A program made the position numbers and the translations under genes. A DNA stretch of 64,000 bases. It comes from Shinella sp. PSBB067 (GTDB taxonomy: Bacteria; Pseudomonadota; Alphaproteobacteria; Rhizobiales; Rhizobiaceae). Below, one piece after another: positions 43,735 to 53,988 of the stretch (position 1 is its first letter; every line of letters begins with the position of its first letter). The stretch covers positions 44,568 through 108,567 of the forward strand of contig NZ_CP069305.1 of NCBI RefSeq assembly GCF_016839145.1, read 5' to 3'. The notes below the pieces were generated by a model. It was not told the DNA's origin. It searched no databases and saw nothing but the letters and a program-made list of their open reading frames with translations.

Positions 43735-44729
43735 AGCACGTCCCCCTTGGTGAAGACGATCTCGGACACGACGCGCCGTCCGTCCGGGAACCTATGAAGC
43801 TGTACAACCACCGGGATCACTTCCTTCAGATAGTCGATGATTTCGTGCTTCTGCAGCCGAACGCCACTTTGCATGACCATCAATGCCAGACGGTCATAGG
43901 CGTCGCGTGCGGAATTGGCATGGACCGTGGTCAACGAGCCGGGATGTCCGGTATTGATCGCCTGGAGGAAGGAGAAAGCCTCCTCGCCGCGAAGCTCGCC
44001 GAGCATCACCCGATCCGGCCGCATGCGCAGCGACGCTTCCAGCAATTGCTGTGGCGTCACCTTGGCCCGACCTTGATCACCCTTCGATGCGAGCAGGGCG
44101 ACGGTGTTCGGAGTAGGCGGTCTCAGCTCGCGCGTGTCCTCGATCGTCACGATGCGTTCCTCATCTGGAACTTCTTTCAGAAGCGCGTTGAGGAAGGTGG
44201 ATTTGCCGGTCGAGGTGCCCCCCGAGACGGCGATCGAAACCCGTGAGCGCACGGCCGTCCGGAGAAACTGCATGACATCGACATCGCCCTGCAGCATGGC
44301 GGCAAGGGTTTCTTCGGCCGGCGAAAGCCTGAGTTGGCGACCGACGCGTGTGTCGTCGAAGGCGCCGCGGCTCTTGTAGACGTCCAGGCCGATGTCATGG
44401 ATGACCTGCTTGCGGATCGAGATCGCGCCGCCGGCAGGTGCGGCCGGCGGCAGAACGCACTGGAAGCGCTCGCCGGTCGGTAGCGAGGCGGATAGGATGG
44501 GATGTTCCTCGTTGACAACCTGGTTGGTGGAGCCCGCCACCCGCTCGCTCAGCGTCCTGATCCAATCAGCGGTAAACTGCGCGTCGACAACACGTTCCAT
44601 GCCGGCGACGCCGAGCCGCTCGATGAACACCTCGCCGGGGCGATTGACCGAGATTTCGGAGACGCGATCGTCCGAGAGGAATGGCTTCAGCCGCTCCAGG
44701 GCTTTGTCGAGAAACGGGAACTGCTTCAT
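43731..44729 (-). CDS. virB11: VirB11 traffic ATPase
   Basis: A 332-residue secretion ATPase with Walker A GGTSTGKST (residues 170-178), the Asp box IVTIEDTRELRP, Walker B region DRVMLGELRGEEAFSFLQAINTGHPGSLTTVHAN. It forms a hexamer at the inner-membrane face. Coupled by ATGA overlaps with virB10 and virD4. Confidence 0.95.
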   Translation of the reverse strand: MKQFPFLDKALERLKPFLSDDRVSEISVNRPGEVFIERLGVAGMERVVDAQFTADWIRTLSERVAGSTNQVVNEEHPILSASLPTGERFQCVLPPAAPAGGAISIRKQVIHDIGLDVYKSRGAFDDTRVGRQLRLSPAEETLAAMLQGDVDVMQFLRTAVRSRVSIAVSGGTSTGKSTFLNALLKEVPDEERIVTIEDTRELRPPTPNTVALLASKGDQGRAKVTPQQLLEASLRMRPDRVMLGELRGEEAFSFLQAINTGHPGSLTTVHANSARDAYDRLALMVMQSGVRLQKHEIIDYLKEVIPVVVQLHRFPDGRRVVSEIVFTKGDVL

Positions 44730-46144
44730 TTGTAGACCGGCGCTATCGGATAGTAGGGCGTCGGATCGACATTGCGCCGGATATGGCCACCGCGCTTCAG
44801 CCGCATCATCTCCTGCCGGACGGGGTCGGCATAGAAGGCGGAGAAGTCGAGATCGCGCCTGAGATAGACGATGATCGACTCGCCCTGCGCGACATAGATC
44901 GTCGGCGGGATCTTCGAGCTTTCCTTGAAGGCTTCGTTGGCGATGTCCTGGAGGACGGCCGACGATTTCTCGGCGGCGATCGAGCGGGCTTCAGCAGCCG
45001 TACGGCTCGGCTCGGTGGTGATCGTCGTCACCGCGCCGGTGATCGGATCGACCGTGGAGATCGAGCGAGCGCTTTCCGCGGCGGTATCGCCCAGCGCCGA
45101 GACATATTCGGCCGCGCCCCTGATCACCGACAGCATGATCGCCGACCCGAAACGCTCCCAGAAATGCGTGTCGATTTCACCGGTGAGCCCGGCGCGACCG
45201 AGACGATCGGCGCCAGGGGAGGCAATCTCGACGGAGACGCCGTCCGAGCGGATGACACGGGACCAGACGATGAAGATGCGCTTCTGGCCGCGTGCCAGGC
45301 CGGACTTGTATTCCCCGACCAGCCGCGAGCCCTTCGGAATGAGGATGCGGCCGCCATCGAGAGAGCGGACATCCTCGCGCACGACGGCGCGCACCATGCC
45401 GGGCAGGTCGGTGTTGATCGCCGTCTCGAGGAAGCCACGGATCATGGTGCCTTGGGCGACCAGCGCATCCTTTCGGTCGAAGCGGGTCGCCTTGACGATG
45501 CCTGCCGTCTGCTTTTCCGACTGGGCGAGGAACGCCTTGTTGGCATCGCTTTCCGCGCCGGGGACCGCGACGAGCTGGCCATCGTCGGCGATGGTCACCG
45601 CCTGGTCCCCGGATAGCGTCTCCCGGTTCGAGCCATCGAGGACGATTTGCTCGGAGCGCAGCCGTTCCCACCGCGCCTTCTCTTCTTCCTCCCGGCGCTT
45701 GGCCTCCAGCTCTGCGAGACGGGCATTTTCTTCCGCGCGCCGGCGAGCCTCTTCCATCAGTAACCGCTCCTCCTCAGCCCTGCGGCGCGCTTCCTCGATC
45801 TGCCGCAGCTTTTCGAGATCGTCGCCCTGGTTGACGGTGACGTCGACATCGGCGGAATCCACCGGCTTCTTCTCCGCGACGGGAATCTGCACCAGGTTGG
45901 GATCTGCCGCCTGCTTCACCGGCTCGTCGGGGAAATCGCGAATGCTGGAGTTCGAAGTCTCGAAGCTCTCGCCGCTGCCTTCGGAGAGGCTGGGGTTCTG
46001 TGGTTCGGTCGGCCAGTTGACGTACGCCAGGACGCCCACGCCGACGACGAGCAGGACCGGAAGGGCCAGCTTGCCGAGGCGACCATTGCGGTCGCTCGCC
46101 ACGCTGCTTTGTCCATCGAGATGGTCGAAGTCAATCTTGCTCAC
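44726..46144 (-). CDS. virB10: VirB10 channel protein (TrbI/VirB10 family)
   Basis: A 472-residue protein spanning both membranes. One membrane helix (about residues 25-42), a long charged coiled-coil stretch ([16 protein letters not shown]...), then the conserved periplasmic core with [18 protein letters not shown] and the C-terminal [16 protein letters not shown]. Overlaps both neighbours by four bases. Confidence 0.94.
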   Translation of the reverse strand: MSKIDFDHLDGQSSVASDRNGRLGKLALPVLLVVGVGVLAYVNWPTEPQNPSLSEGSGESFETSNSSIRDFPDEPVKQAADPNLVQIPVAEKKPVDSADVDVTVNQGDDLEKLRQIEEARRRAEEERLLMEEARRRAEENARLAELEAKRREEEEKARWERLRSEQIVLDGSNRETLSGDQAVTIADDGQLVAVPGAESDANKAFLAQSEKQTAGIVKATRFDRKDALVAQGTMIRGFLETAINTDLPGMVRAVVREDVRSLDGGRILIPKGSRLVGEYKSGLARGQKRIFIVWSRVIRSDGVSVEIASPGADRLGRAGLTGEIDTHFWERFGSAIMLSVIRGAAEYVSALGDTAAESARSISTVDPITGAVTTITTEPSRTAAEARSIAAEKSSAVLQDIANEAFKESSKIPPTIYVAQGESIIVYLRRDLDFSAFYADPVRQEMMRLKRGGHIRRNVDPTPYYPIAPVYK

Positions 46145-46926
46145 CGCTGGCGCTCCTCTTTGTGGCCGAGGCGCTTCGGCCCGTAGGCGTCCTCGATGAT
46201 GTCGAAGGATTGGCGATTGGCCTGCCGGTTATAAAGGCACAGCCACTTGTCGCCGGCGCGCAGGGTGAACTGCGCCGCGATCTTGTCGACGACGACATAT
46301 TTGCCTTGGGTGCGCAGATTGACGAACGACTCCTGTCGCTTGCCTTCGACCACGAAGATCGCGGGGATATCGCCCTGAAACTCCAGATACATATGCGTGC
46401 CGTCATCGAAGGCGACGCGCGGCTTCAGGCTGGTGTCGCCCTTGAACACATAGTCGTAGTTCAGGCGGTTCGGATCGAGATCCTTCAGCAACGGATCCTT
46501 GGCGCTCTCCTGCGCGGCAGCCAGCAGCCGGGCATTTACGTCCTCATCAGGATACTTGAACCGCACCTGAAAGGCGGCTCGCAGATCGGCTGCTGCGGAG
46601 CCCTTTAAGAGCAGGGCATAGACGCGCTGGTTGGTGACGATGTTGACGTTCGTCTCGGCGTTTTCGCGCAGGGGCTTCACGAACAGGATGCCGGATCCCT
46701 TCTTCGGCACGATCGACCAGCTCGCGGTGTCGCCGGCGGAGATGGTCTCGATCACCTCTGAGCTGCCCAGCTGGATCATCGTGGAGACACCGAGACCGGC
46801 CGGCACGGTGACGACGGCATTGTTGTTGAAGGTGATATAGCGGATGCGGGGATCGGCCGCCGGCGAGGCGGTCGCGGTGGCGAGCAGCGTGAGCGCTGCA
46901 AGAGCGAGGAGGGATTTCCGCATCAT
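46141..46926 (-). CDS. virB9: VirB9 outer-membrane channel protein
   Basis: A 261-residue secreted protein with a signal peptide and the VirB9/CagX pattern: [29 protein letters not shown] early, [12 protein letters not shown], and [30 protein letters not shown] followed by [22 protein letters not shown] at the end. Forms the core complex with VirB7 and VirB10. Confidence 0.93.
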   Translation of the reverse strand: MMRKSLLALAALTLLATATASPAADPRIRYITFNNNAVVTVPAGLGVSTMIQLGSSEVIETISAGDTASWSIVPKKGSGILFVKPLRENAETNVNIVTNQRVYALLLKGSAAADLRAAFQVRFKYPDEDVNARLLAAAQESAKDPLLKDLDPNRLNYDYVFKGDTSLKPRVAFDDGTHMYLEFQGDIPAIFVVEGKRQESFVNLRTQGKYVVVDKIAAQFTLRAGDKWLCLYNRQANRQSFDIIEDAYGPKRLGHKEERQR

Positions 46927-47657
46927 CGCACCGCCTTGTCCGCCGGCAGGACTTCGGGCAGCGATTCCTGGTCGCGTCTATATTCGGTGGCTTGGAAGCC
47001 GAGTGGATTATCAAAACGGTATTCGTTCTTCAGCGGCGCGGTCGTGTAGCGGAAGCGAACCACCGAGACCCAATGCTCGCGGCGCAGGGTGTTGTCGCGT
47101 CGGGTTTCGGTCGAGAAGCGCACCGTCGCCGTGGAGGAATTGAGGAACGAGACCGACTTGATGGTGACGGCAATACGCGTATCGCGGCCGAGCAGCTTAT
47201 CCTTCGACTGCGGGTTCGACGGCTCGAATTCGTGGCGGAGGTCGGCCGCGGCCTGCCCGGTCGAGTAGAGCTGGGCGAGATCGTAGTTGTCCTTCAGCGC
47301 CCGCGGGTCGTAGGTCTCCCGCGCCCGGATGTAACGGACGATGTTGGCGGTCTTGATGGCGTCGTTCTCGGAAAGCTTGCTCTCGTTCAGGGAACGGGCG
47401 ACCTCAACGAAGCCGGTGGTCTTGTCGGCGATCACTACCACGGCCTCGAACTGCTTCAAGGGAACGAGGAGATTGAGGGCCGACAGGCTGAGCAGCGTGG
47501 AAATGCCGGCGACGGTGGCGACGGTCCAGGCGATCTTCCGGGATCGGCGCTCCTTGCGATAAAGTTCGGCCTCCCAGGATGCGCCGGCTTTCCAATAGGC
47601 GGTGAGATCGATCGGCGGTGTTTCGGGCGTGTTTGCGGCGGCGTCTTCGTTGGTCAT
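46923..47657 (-). CDS. virB8: VirB8 assembly protein
   Basis: A 244-residue protein with one membrane helix (residues about 37-60, [22 protein letters not shown]) and a periplasmic NTF2-like VirB8 domain ([55 protein letters not shown]). Its start is coupled to no upstream gene: a 155-base gap precedes it and contains the AAACTATAGTTT palindrome, so a separate promoter is likely here. Confidence 0.93.
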   Translation of the reverse strand: MTNEDAAANTPETPPIDLTAYWKAGASWEAELYRKERRSRKIAWTVATVAGISTLLSLSALNLLVPLKQFEAVVVIADKTTGFVEVARSLNESKLSENDAIKTANIVRYIRARETYDPRALKDNYDLAQLYSTGQAAADLRHEFEPSNPQSKDKLLGRDTRIAVTIKSVSFLNSSTATVRFSTETRRDNTLRREHWVSVVRFRYTTAPLKNEYRFDNPLGFQATEYRRDQESLPEVLPADKAVR

Positions 47658-47692
47658 TTGGGTATCCGGTGATCGCCGACGGCGAAAAAAAG

Positions 47693-47710
47693 AAACTATA
47701 GTTTATTCGC
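47693..47710. promoter_or_regulatory. AAACTATA motif, copy 1 (virB8 unit)
   Basis: Palindrome AAACTATAGTTT (47693-47704) followed by ATTCGC, located 36 bases before the virB8 start. The same element, including flanking GCGAAT, occurs at 55233-55256, and a shorter match at 48450-48466. Candidate operator or promoter for the secretion operon. Confidence 0.55.
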
Positions 47711-47812
47711 TTGGCCGAACGATCTCCTCTGCCGGGTGGAGCGGCGTCAGGATCAATCCGCAAAGCCTGGGATTACGGAGCGCTCAGCTCCTCGGTGCAG
47801 CAGCTCTAGGTC

Positions 47813-48184
47813 CTAGCTGCACAAGCGCATCAGCGTTTTCTTGGACGCTGTATTGGAGAAGAAGAAGGAGCGATCGTCCTTCACCTCGATCGTGACGGTA
47901 TCTCGGTCGCCATCCGCTTCGTCGGCGCCGGCCTCGATCCACAACACATCGAGCGTATAGGCACTGCCGTCCTGTTTGACGGACAGCACCTTGCCGGCGG
48001 TCTTGTTGGCACCGATAGCCTTTTCCTCGACATAGATAAATGCGGCGGCCGCAGCCTCGCAGCCGCCTTCAGCGGGTGCATAAGCCCCGGTTAGCACCGG
48101 CAGGATCGAGCTTGGCGATTGTGCCCGTGCCGCGCCGGGAAGCAGCAGGCCGAGCGCGAGCATCGTCGACACGACTTTCTTCAT
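47813..48184 (-). CDS. Small secreted protein of the secretion operon, function unknown
   Basis: A 123-residue protein with a signal peptide (STMLALGLLLPGAARA) and a two-cysteine mature part (GGCEAA..., TLMRLCS at the end). I do not recognise it. The start MKKVVSTML is chosen because longer in-frame sequence overlaps the upstream gene. It lies between the 77-residue membrane protein and virB8. Probably an accessory component of the periplasmic part of the apparatus. Confidence 0.6.
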   Translation of the reverse strand: MKKVVSTMLALGLLLPGAARAQSPSSILPVLTGAYAPAEGGCEAAAAAFIYVEEKAIGANKTAGKVLSVKQDGSAYTLDVLWIEAGADEADGDRDTVTIEVKDDRSFFFSNTASKKTLMRLCS

Positions 48185-48200
48185 TCTCAAGCTTCCTTGT

Positions 48201-48434
48201 TCAGAAACCGAACAATGCGCCCAGGCTTTGAGCATAGCCGGCGAGCGTGTTGTAGAGATCGATGCAATATTCCGCGAACGGCTTGAAGAAGATGACCGCA
48301 AGGATGAACACAAGATAGCCGAAACCGCCGCCCTTCTTGGATTCGGCGCGAGCGTGTTCCGCAGCTTCCTCGTTGATCTGAGCCTGCTGATGTACGGCCG
48401 CCTGATAGCGACGGGGATCATTCCAAGGGTGCAT
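48201..48434 (-). CDS. Small membrane protein of the secretion operon
   Basis: A 77-residue protein with a charged N-terminal half (QINEEAAEHARAESKKGG) and one membrane segment (GYLVFILAVIFFKPFAEYCI). Unrecognised. It follows virB6 after a 54-base gap that holds the AAACTATA-type motif. Confidence 0.6.
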   Translation of the reverse strand: MHPWNDPRRYQAAVHQQAQINEEAAEHARAESKKGGGFGYLVFILAVIFFKPFAEYCIDLYNTLAGYAQSLGALFGF

Positions 48435-48449
48435 TCAAGCCTCCTTCAT

Positions 48450-48466
48450 ATAAACTATATTTAACG
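48450..48466. promoter_or_regulatory. AAACTATA motif, copy 2
   Basis: ATAAACTATATTTAACG, 16 bases before the small membrane-protein start. It matches the core of the motifs at 47693 and 55239 (AAACTATA-n-TT-n-A). Confidence 0.45.
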
Positions 48467-48488
48467 AGCAAACATCTGTCTGGCCAGC

Positions 48489-49508
48489 CTAAAATTGCCC
48501 GTTCCTTTCGGTTTCACGCTGTATCGCACGCGCCCGTGCTGCCTGAACGTCGCCGGATGTTCGGCGACGCCCGAGGCCAGTTCGGAGAATCTGCGCTCGG
48601 TTGGAGAGTTGGTATCCGGTACGCCGCAAAGATTCCCTTCCTCCCTGGAAGGGGACATCGCCTTGCCCTGGCGCTGTGCCCCCGGTAATTGCGGCTGCAA
48701 AGGCCGGAATGAACCGGAACACCACGATCCCGAGCAGGCAGACGATCACGAAGGGCGCGACATAGGAGAGCTTGCTTTCCGTCGCCGTGTTGTTGGCGGT
48801 GTTGATGGCCAGCTCGATCAGCTGGTAGAGGAAGGCGAGGAAGGCCATCATCAGGGTCTGCGTCACCATCAGGTTGACCATCAGCAGCAGCCAGCCGTCG
48901 GTGAAGCGGAACGTCCAGCGATAGAGCGCCAGGATGATGAACACCGGCGCCAAGGCCAGCGTGATGAACAGCATCAGCTTGGCGGCAAGGATCGCGGCAG
49001 CGGCAACGGCGATGAAGATCATGGCGACGACAAAGACGATGGCACCGATCAGCGCGCCGACATATTCGAAAGTGCCGGTCGCCACTTGCTCATAGATCTT
49101 GCCTGCGGTCTCGAACACGGCGTCGAGGATCTTCACGACGCCGGTCGTGTCGCCTGTGCCGCCATCGAGCGCACCACCGGAACCCGCGATCGACTCGATG
49201 ATCGTGTCGGAGATCAGGTTGGGAACGGACTGCACCAGCTGGTAGAGCGTGGCGGAGAACGCCCCCCAGTTCGTGGCCATATAATAGATGGCGAAGGCGC
49301 GCCCGAGCCGCCAGGCCGCCTCCGGCACGGAGAAGCCGTCGCGGCCGGCAAGGATCATGTATCCCCACCAGATCACATAGAGGGTGAGCATCGACCCGAA
49401 CAGGACATTCACCTGAAGCGCGAGGCCGTCATAGGCGTTCTTGATGAACGTCTCGCCGATGCCGTCGAGCTTGGCAAAAATGTCCGAAATGATCGTGGTC
49501 GCTGCCAT
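48489..49508 (-). CDS. virB6: VirB6/TrbL inner-membrane channel protein
   Basis: A 339-residue polytopic membrane protein with five to six hydrophobic segments. Typical wording is NVLFGSMLTLYVIWWGYMILAGRDGFSVPEAAWRLGR at the N-terminus, a large periplasmic loop (about residues 80-150) and LMVNLMVTQTLMMAFLAFL. The C-terminal 50 residues are basic and cytoplasmic. It should form part of the DNA or protein path through the inner membrane. Confidence 0.9.
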   Translation of the reverse strand: MAATTIISDIFAKLDGIGETFIKNAYDGLALQVNVLFGSMLTLYVIWWGYMILAGRDGFSVPEAAWRLGRAFAIYYMATNWGAFSATLYQLVQSVPNLISDTIIESIAGSGGALDGGTGDTTGVVKILDAVFETAGKIYEQVATGTFEYVGALIGAIVFVVAMIFIAVAAAAILAAKLMLFITLALAPVFIILALYRWTFRFTDGWLLLMVNLMVTQTLMMAFLAFLYQLIELAINTANNTATESKLSYVAPFVIVCLLGIVVFRFIPAFAAAITGGTAPGQGDVPFQGGRESLRRTGYQLSNRAQILRTGLGRRRTSGDVQAARARAIQRETERNGQF

Positions 49509-49512
49509 CGGC

Positions 49513-49686
49513 CTATTCCTTCAGCACGGGCGCGAACACGTCATTGACCGGCCAAGCCGGTCCGCACAGGTCATTGGCGTCCGCATATCCAGAGATCGGC
49601 GGGCAGGGGGCCTTTTTCTCCCCCTTCGTCTGGCAACCGGAAAGCAGGACGAGGCCTGCCAGCATCGTGGCAACGAGGAAACGCAT
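49513..49686 (-). CDS. virB7: Small lipoprotein, VirB7/TrwH-like
   Basis: A 57-residue peptide translated from the gap between virB6 and virB5. It begins MRFLVATMLAGLVLLSGCQ, with a clear lipobox LLSGC, and continues with two more cysteines and APCPPISGYADANDLCGPAWPV. Its size, lipobox and operon position match VirB7, which anchors VirB9 at the outer membrane. It ends in KE-TAG four bases before virB6. Assignment rests on position and lipobox, since VirB7 sequences are poorly conserved. Confidence 0.75.
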   Translation of the reverse strand: MRFLVATMLAGLVLLSGCQTKGEKKAPCPPISGYADANDLCGPAWPVNDVFAPVLKE

Positions 49687-49692
49687 GCGGCC

Positions 49693-50409
49693 TCACTTGA
49701 ACGGGTTGATGTCTTTGTATTGCAGCATCTTGGCGGTTTCCGACTGCTGGGTCAGCCGCATCTGCATCTCGGTGTTGAGCGCCGAGACCGCGCCATTCGA
49801 GACGCCGATCAGCTCATTGATGGTCCGCGCCGTCTCCAGCTGCATGCGGGTGTTGGCGTCAACCGAGCCCTTGACGTCCTCGGCCGAGCCGATCTGGCCG
49901 GTGGCCGATTGCAGCGATTGTTCGCGCTGCGTCACGCCTTTCGTCGCCTGCTGGGTCAGCGCCGAGAGCAGCGCCACCGTGTTGACGGCACCCGAGAAGG
50001 CATTGTTCATCGCACCGGCGTCCTCGCCCTCGACGATCGCCTTGACCTGCTTGACGAGCTGCAGCCCGTTGATCAGCGTCGCGGCAATATTCTGCGCGTC
50101 GGAGCCGAGACCGCCGAAGGATAGCGTGCCGCCGTTCATGATCGACGAGAAGGACGGCGCGGCCGAGACCGACATATTGCCACCGAGGCCGGTCGAGGAA
50201 ATGCCCATCGATCCGTCGCGGCTGCCGGACAGCGCGCCGAGGATCTCCTTGGTCTTTTCCAGGATGTTGGTGTTGGTCTTCATGATCTCGCCGGTATTCT
50301 CGGCGTTCTTCTTGGCGATGGCGAGATTGGTGTTGTCGATCACCGGAATGTCGGCGAGGGCCGGCGTCGAGAAGGCGAGGGCGGCGGTGACGACGAGAAG
50401 CTTGTTCAT
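49693..50409 (-). CDS. virB5: VirB5-like pilus-tip protein
   Basis: A 238-residue exported, helix-rich protein with a signal peptide ending PALA and the mature start DIPVIDNTNLAIA. The TrbJ/VirB5 family pattern is visible (NTGEIMKTNTNILEKTKEILGALSG, and a C-terminal helical QTSETAKMLQ-like stretch). It shares the start ADIPVID with the preceding gene product, suggesting gene duplication within the operon. Confidence 0.85.
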   Translation of the reverse strand: MNKLLVVTAALAFSTPALADIPVIDNTNLAIAKKNAENTGEIMKTNTNILEKTKEILGALSGSRDGSMGISSTGLGGNMSVSAAPSFSSIMNGGTLSFGGLGSDAQNIAATLINGLQLVKQVKAIVEGEDAGAMNNAFSGAVNTVALLSALTQQATKGVTQREQSLQSATGQIGSAEDVKGSVDANTRMQLETARTINELIGVSNGAVSALNTEMQMRLTQQSETAKMLQYKDINPFK

Positions 50410-50420
50410 GGTGAACCCCC

Positions 50421-51584
50421 TTAATCGGCCGCGTTGGCGGCGTTCTGGATGGATGAAAGATTGTCATTGACCGAGCGATCCGTGCCGCCGGACGACAGGA
50501 TTTCGCTGTCGGCGTCGGCGGCCGCGACCACGGCGCAGCGCGGCCAATCCTCGCGCGGCACCTTCATCGCCTCCAGGATGACCGGGTCGCAGCTATAGGG
50601 ATTGACCTTGCTGTCGGACTTCAGCGTCTTGGCGGTCTCGGATGTTTTCGAAAGCAGCATCTGCATGCGTGCCTGCAGCAGCTCGTTGAAGAGGTTGCGG
50701 GCGGTGATCAGGTTGTTCAGCAGCTCGGCATTGACGGCGCGGGCCTGTGTGTTGTCATCCCAGGCATCCTGGTAGATCCCGGAGGCGCCAACGGAGGCCG
50801 ACAGCGCATCGATACGCCGGCCTGCCTCCTGGACGCGCGCCGAGCTCGCGTCGATGCCCGAGACAGCCCGGTCGACCGCGCCGGCTGCGGCGCTGTTCGA
50901 GCTGCGCGTCGCTCCCGAGCCATAGTCGACATAGGATTTATACGAGGGCGAGGCGATGTCCTCGATATTCGAGCCGCCGGCATAGGCGTTGAACCAGGTG
51001 TGGTTCCGTCCAACTTTTCCCGCCCAGTTCTTCTGCTCGGCCGCGGTTGATCCGTTGTACCAGGAGGCGAGGCAGTCATAGTCGGTGCTGCCGCATTTGT
51101 TGACGCCCATGCCGAGGTATTTGACGCCGCCCTCGATATTCTCCTCGTTGATGTCGCGGTCGAAGCCCATGCCCTTGCCGGTCCGCTTCGTCAGCTGCAT
51201 CACGCCCTTGACGCCGGTCGGCGATCCCGAGCACGTCGAAATCCCGGACTCCGCATGCGCCACCGACAGCGCAAGACCCACCGGGACATTGTACTTTTCG
51301 GCATAGTGCTTGATCAGTTCGACGTTCTTGGCATCCTCTTTCACCGCCTGCGCCGGCGAACGGTAAAGCCGCCGGTTCTTCTCCTTCTGGGAGATGTTGC
51401 AGTTGGTGACCTCCTGCTCCTCGAGCTGGTCAGTTTGCGTTTCCGTGTCCTTTTTCGAGTGCTCCTCGTCCTCGGCGCGCTTGTCCTTCACATCGTCATC
51501 GATGACAGGAATATCTGCCCATGCCGCCGGCGCCGGCGCTCCGGCCATTGTCGCGGACAGCAGAAGAATGATCGCTCTACGCAT
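50421..51584 (-). CDS. Lytic transglycosylase joined to a VirB5-like helical tail
   Basis: A 387-residue exported protein. After the signal peptide the mature sequence begins ADIPVIDDDVK, as in VirB5. Residues about 75-190 form an SLT-type domain (VAHAESGISTCSGSPTGVKGVMQLTKRTGKGMGFDRDINEENIEGGVKYL), with the first glutamate as the likely catalytic residue. The C-terminal part (AELLNNLITARNLFNELLQARMQMLLSKTSETAKTLKS) resembles VirB5 helices. Start MRRAIILLLS overlaps virB4 by eight bases. A second transglycosylase (54647) is in the same operon. Confidence 0.75.
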   Translation of the reverse strand: MRRAIILLLSATMAGAPAPAAWADIPVIDDDVKDKRAEDEEHSKKDTETQTDQLEEQEVTNCNISQKEKNRRLYRSPAQAVKEDAKNVELIKHYAEKYNVPVGLALSVAHAESGISTCSGSPTGVKGVMQLTKRTGKGMGFDRDINEENIEGGVKYLGMGVNKCGSTDYDCLASWYNGSTAAEQKNWAGKVGRNHTWFNAYAGGSNIEDIASPSYKSYVDYGSGATRSSNSAAAGAVDRAVSGIDASSARVQEAGRRIDALSASVGASGIYQDAWDDNTQARAVNAELLNNLITARNLFNELLQARMQMLLSKTSETAKTLKSDSKVNPYSCDPVILEAMKVPREDWPRCAVVAAADADSEILSSGGTDRSVNDNLSSIQNAANAAD

Positions 51585-53988
51585 CGGTCGCCTCCGGGAT
51601 GGTCCAGCCGCAGAAATGGGGAAGCCACGCCGCCGGCGCCTCGCCATAGGTCTCACGCAGCGCCTGGCACTCGCGCACGGTCTCCGGCCGCCCGGACAGC
51701 ACCTTCACCAGATCGGGCATCGCCGAGAGGTCAAGCCGGGCGATGATCGAATCCTGCGCATGCTTAATGAGAAAGGTGCGGCTTGCCTTGTCCGCCTGTT
51801 TGACGAAGCGGAATTCCTTCTCCGACAGGCCGAACGCCTTGCGGTAGCTTTCCTCGTCGGCGGATGCGTTCGGGAAGAAGATGTTGGTCATCGTCTGTTC
51901 GATGATCGTATTGCGCAGATCGGAGCGCACGACGTCGGCTGCCGATTGCGTGCCGAAGCCGACGATGCCGTTCATTTTGCGTATGGTTTTGAGCCAGTCC
52001 TTGATGAAGCCCGAGAACACCTCGTCATCGAGCAGGCGCCAGCCCTCATCGAGGAAGATCATCGAAGGGCGGCCGTCGAGGATTTCTCCAATTCGATGAA
52101 ACATATAGAGGAGGGCGGCTGAGCGCGTTCGCTTGTCGGAGAGGATCTCCGTCATGTCGAAGCCGATGACCGAGCCGTCGAAGTCGAGCTTGTCCGTTGG
52201 GTTGTTGAACAGCCAGCCCTTGTCGCCCGTCGTCCATTCCTTCAGCCGGTCGGCCAGGTCGCCGATCCCTGACCGCATCCGCCCGCGCATCGCTTCGGCA
52301 AGCATGTCGAGCCGGCGATGCGGCCGCTCGAAATCGGTATAGATGCTGTCGACCGCATCGGAGATCACAGCCATTTCCTCGGCATTGAGCACCCGGTCCG
52401 AGGGCGTGACGAGATAGGAAACCAGCGTCTTGCCGAAGCTCCGGTTTGCCGGCGTGTCGTCGAGCTGCAATGGCGCGAAGCCGGACGGTTCTCCCGGCGA
52501 TAGCCGCTCATACCGGCCGCCCATGGCGCGGACAAAAATCTCGCCGCCCCTGTCCTTGTCGATGAAGACGCAGCGTGGGCGCGGCTGGATGCGCATGCCC
52601 TGGGCGAGCAGGAAGGAGAGGGCGACGGTCTTGCCCGAGCCGGTCGGACCGATCACTGTGAAGTTGCCGACATCCGCCTCATGGAAATTGAAGAAATAGG
52701 CCGTCTGGCTGGTGGTCTCCAGCAGCGAGACCGGCATTCCCCAATGGACCTTGTGCGTCTGCCCGGACGGGAAGTTATGCGCGGAGAACAGGCCGGCGAA
52801 GTTTACCGACGAGATCAGGCCCTGCCGGGCGATATAGGCGAAATTGGTCGGCAGTTGCGCCCACCAGGCGGCTTCCTGATTGAGGTCTTCGCGCACGGCG
52901 ACGACGCCCATGCGCGCCAGTTCGGCGGTGACGTCGGCCACGGCCCGGTTCAGCCGCGGCAGGTCGCGCTCGAGCACCGCGACGGTCATATGGTGCTTGC
53001 CGAACACGACTTCGCCCGACGCCAGCCGATCACGCGCCGTCTCGATATCGTCTTCGACGGCCGTGCCGCCGTCGTCGGAGTTGGAAATCTGCCGGCTGAT
53101 CGTGGCGATCGCCTCCGTGACCGTGGTGCGGTCTTCCGGCGCGAAGGAATGGGTGAGAATGAACTCGTAGGGAAGACGCAGCACGCCGTCGAGCTGGCCG
53201 GGTGTCGTCATCGGCGGATATTCCTTGATCGACACCATCGCCGCGACCTTCGAAGTCGCGCCGTCGGCTGACCAGATCTCCGTCGCCTTGCGGCCGAACA
53301 TGATCCGCCCGGTCCCGACATAATCGGCGAGCGACATGCGGGGCAGGGGCATGCTGCGCTCATCGCCGGCGGCGAGGATTTTTGCGAAGAATTCGGCCGG
53401 TTCGGAATAGAGACCGCCATCGCGCGTCACGCAGGACAGGATCTCCGGGCGGTAGGTGCGGAAATCGCCGACGATGCCAGAGACCATGTCCTTGAGGTCG
53501 CGCAGCGCCTCGCCCCTGGCCTCAACCTCGTTGTCGGCCATGCGGAAGATGTCGAACATGCGGTCGACCTTGCCGGCGCGCCCGGTCATCGGGCGCCGGA
53601 TCACTGTGAGGTACAGCTCGTTGACGAACATCGTCCGGTGCTGGAGGCCCTCCATGTAGCGGGCGTTCAGCTCGTCGGCGAAGGGATTGTCGAAATCGCC
53701 ATCGATGGCAGGCGCGATCTTGCGCCGGACAATGGTGGCATAGAGCGCGAAACGCGACGAGCCGAGCGAACGAACCGTCATGTTGCGGTTGGCAAGACGC
53801 GCGTTGATCTCCGCCTGGTCCATGGTCTGGTAGGGCAGGCCGGAAAGCCGGATCACCTGCAGCAGCAGGCCGGACTTGGTGACGATTGTCTCCTCGTCGA
53901 CATGGCGAAGGTAGGGAACGTGCGTGCCGATCCCGAGATCGCGAGCGCACTCGCGTCCGAACTTCAGGTCGTGATTGACGATGTTCAT
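51577..53988 (-). CDS. virB4: VirB4 ATPase
   Basis: An 803-residue ATPase. Start MNIVNHDLK overlaps the virB3 stop (ATGA). Walker A GPTGSGKT is near residue 447 and PSMIFLDEGWRLLDDEVF is Walker B. It powers assembly of the pilus and channel. Full length, no frameshift seen. Confidence 0.94.
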   Translation of the reverse strand: MNIVNHDLKFGRECARDLGIGTHVPYLRHVDEETIVTKSGLLLQVIRLSGLPYQTMDQAEINARLANRNMTVRSLGSSRFALYATIVRRKIAPAIDGDFDNPFADELNARYMEGLQHRTMFVNELYLTVIRRPMTGRAGKVDRMFDIFRMADNEVEARGEALRDLKDMVSGIVGDFRTYRPEILSCVTRDGGLYSEPAEFFAKILAAGDERSMPLPRMSLADYVGTGRIMFGRKATEIWSADGATSKVAAMVSIKEYPPMTTPGQLDGVLRLPYEFILTHSFAPEDRTTVTEAIATISRQISNSDDGGTAVEDDIETARDRLASGEVVFGKHHMTVAVLERDLPRLNRAVADVTAELARMGVVAVREDLNQEAAWWAQLPTNFAYIARQGLISSVNFAGLFSAHNFPSGQTHKVHWGMPVSLLETTSQTAYFFNFHEADVGNFTVIGPTGSGKTVALSFLLAQGMRIQPRPRCVFIDKDRGGEIFVRAMGGRYERLSPGEPSGFAPLQLDDTPANRSFGKTLVSYLVTPSDRVLNAEEMAVISDAVDSIYTDFERPHRRLDMLAEAMRGRMRSGIGDLADRLKEWTTGDKGWLFNNPTDKLDFDGSVIGFDMTEILSDKRTRSAALLYMFHRIGEILDGRPSMIFLDEGWRLLDDEVFSGFIKDWLKTIRKMNGIVGFGTQSAADVVRSDLRNTIIEQTMTNIFFPNASADEESYRKAFGLSEKEFRFVKQADKASRTFLIKHAQDSIIARLDLSAMPDLVKVLSGRPETVRECQALRETYGEAPAAWLPHFCGWTIPEATDA

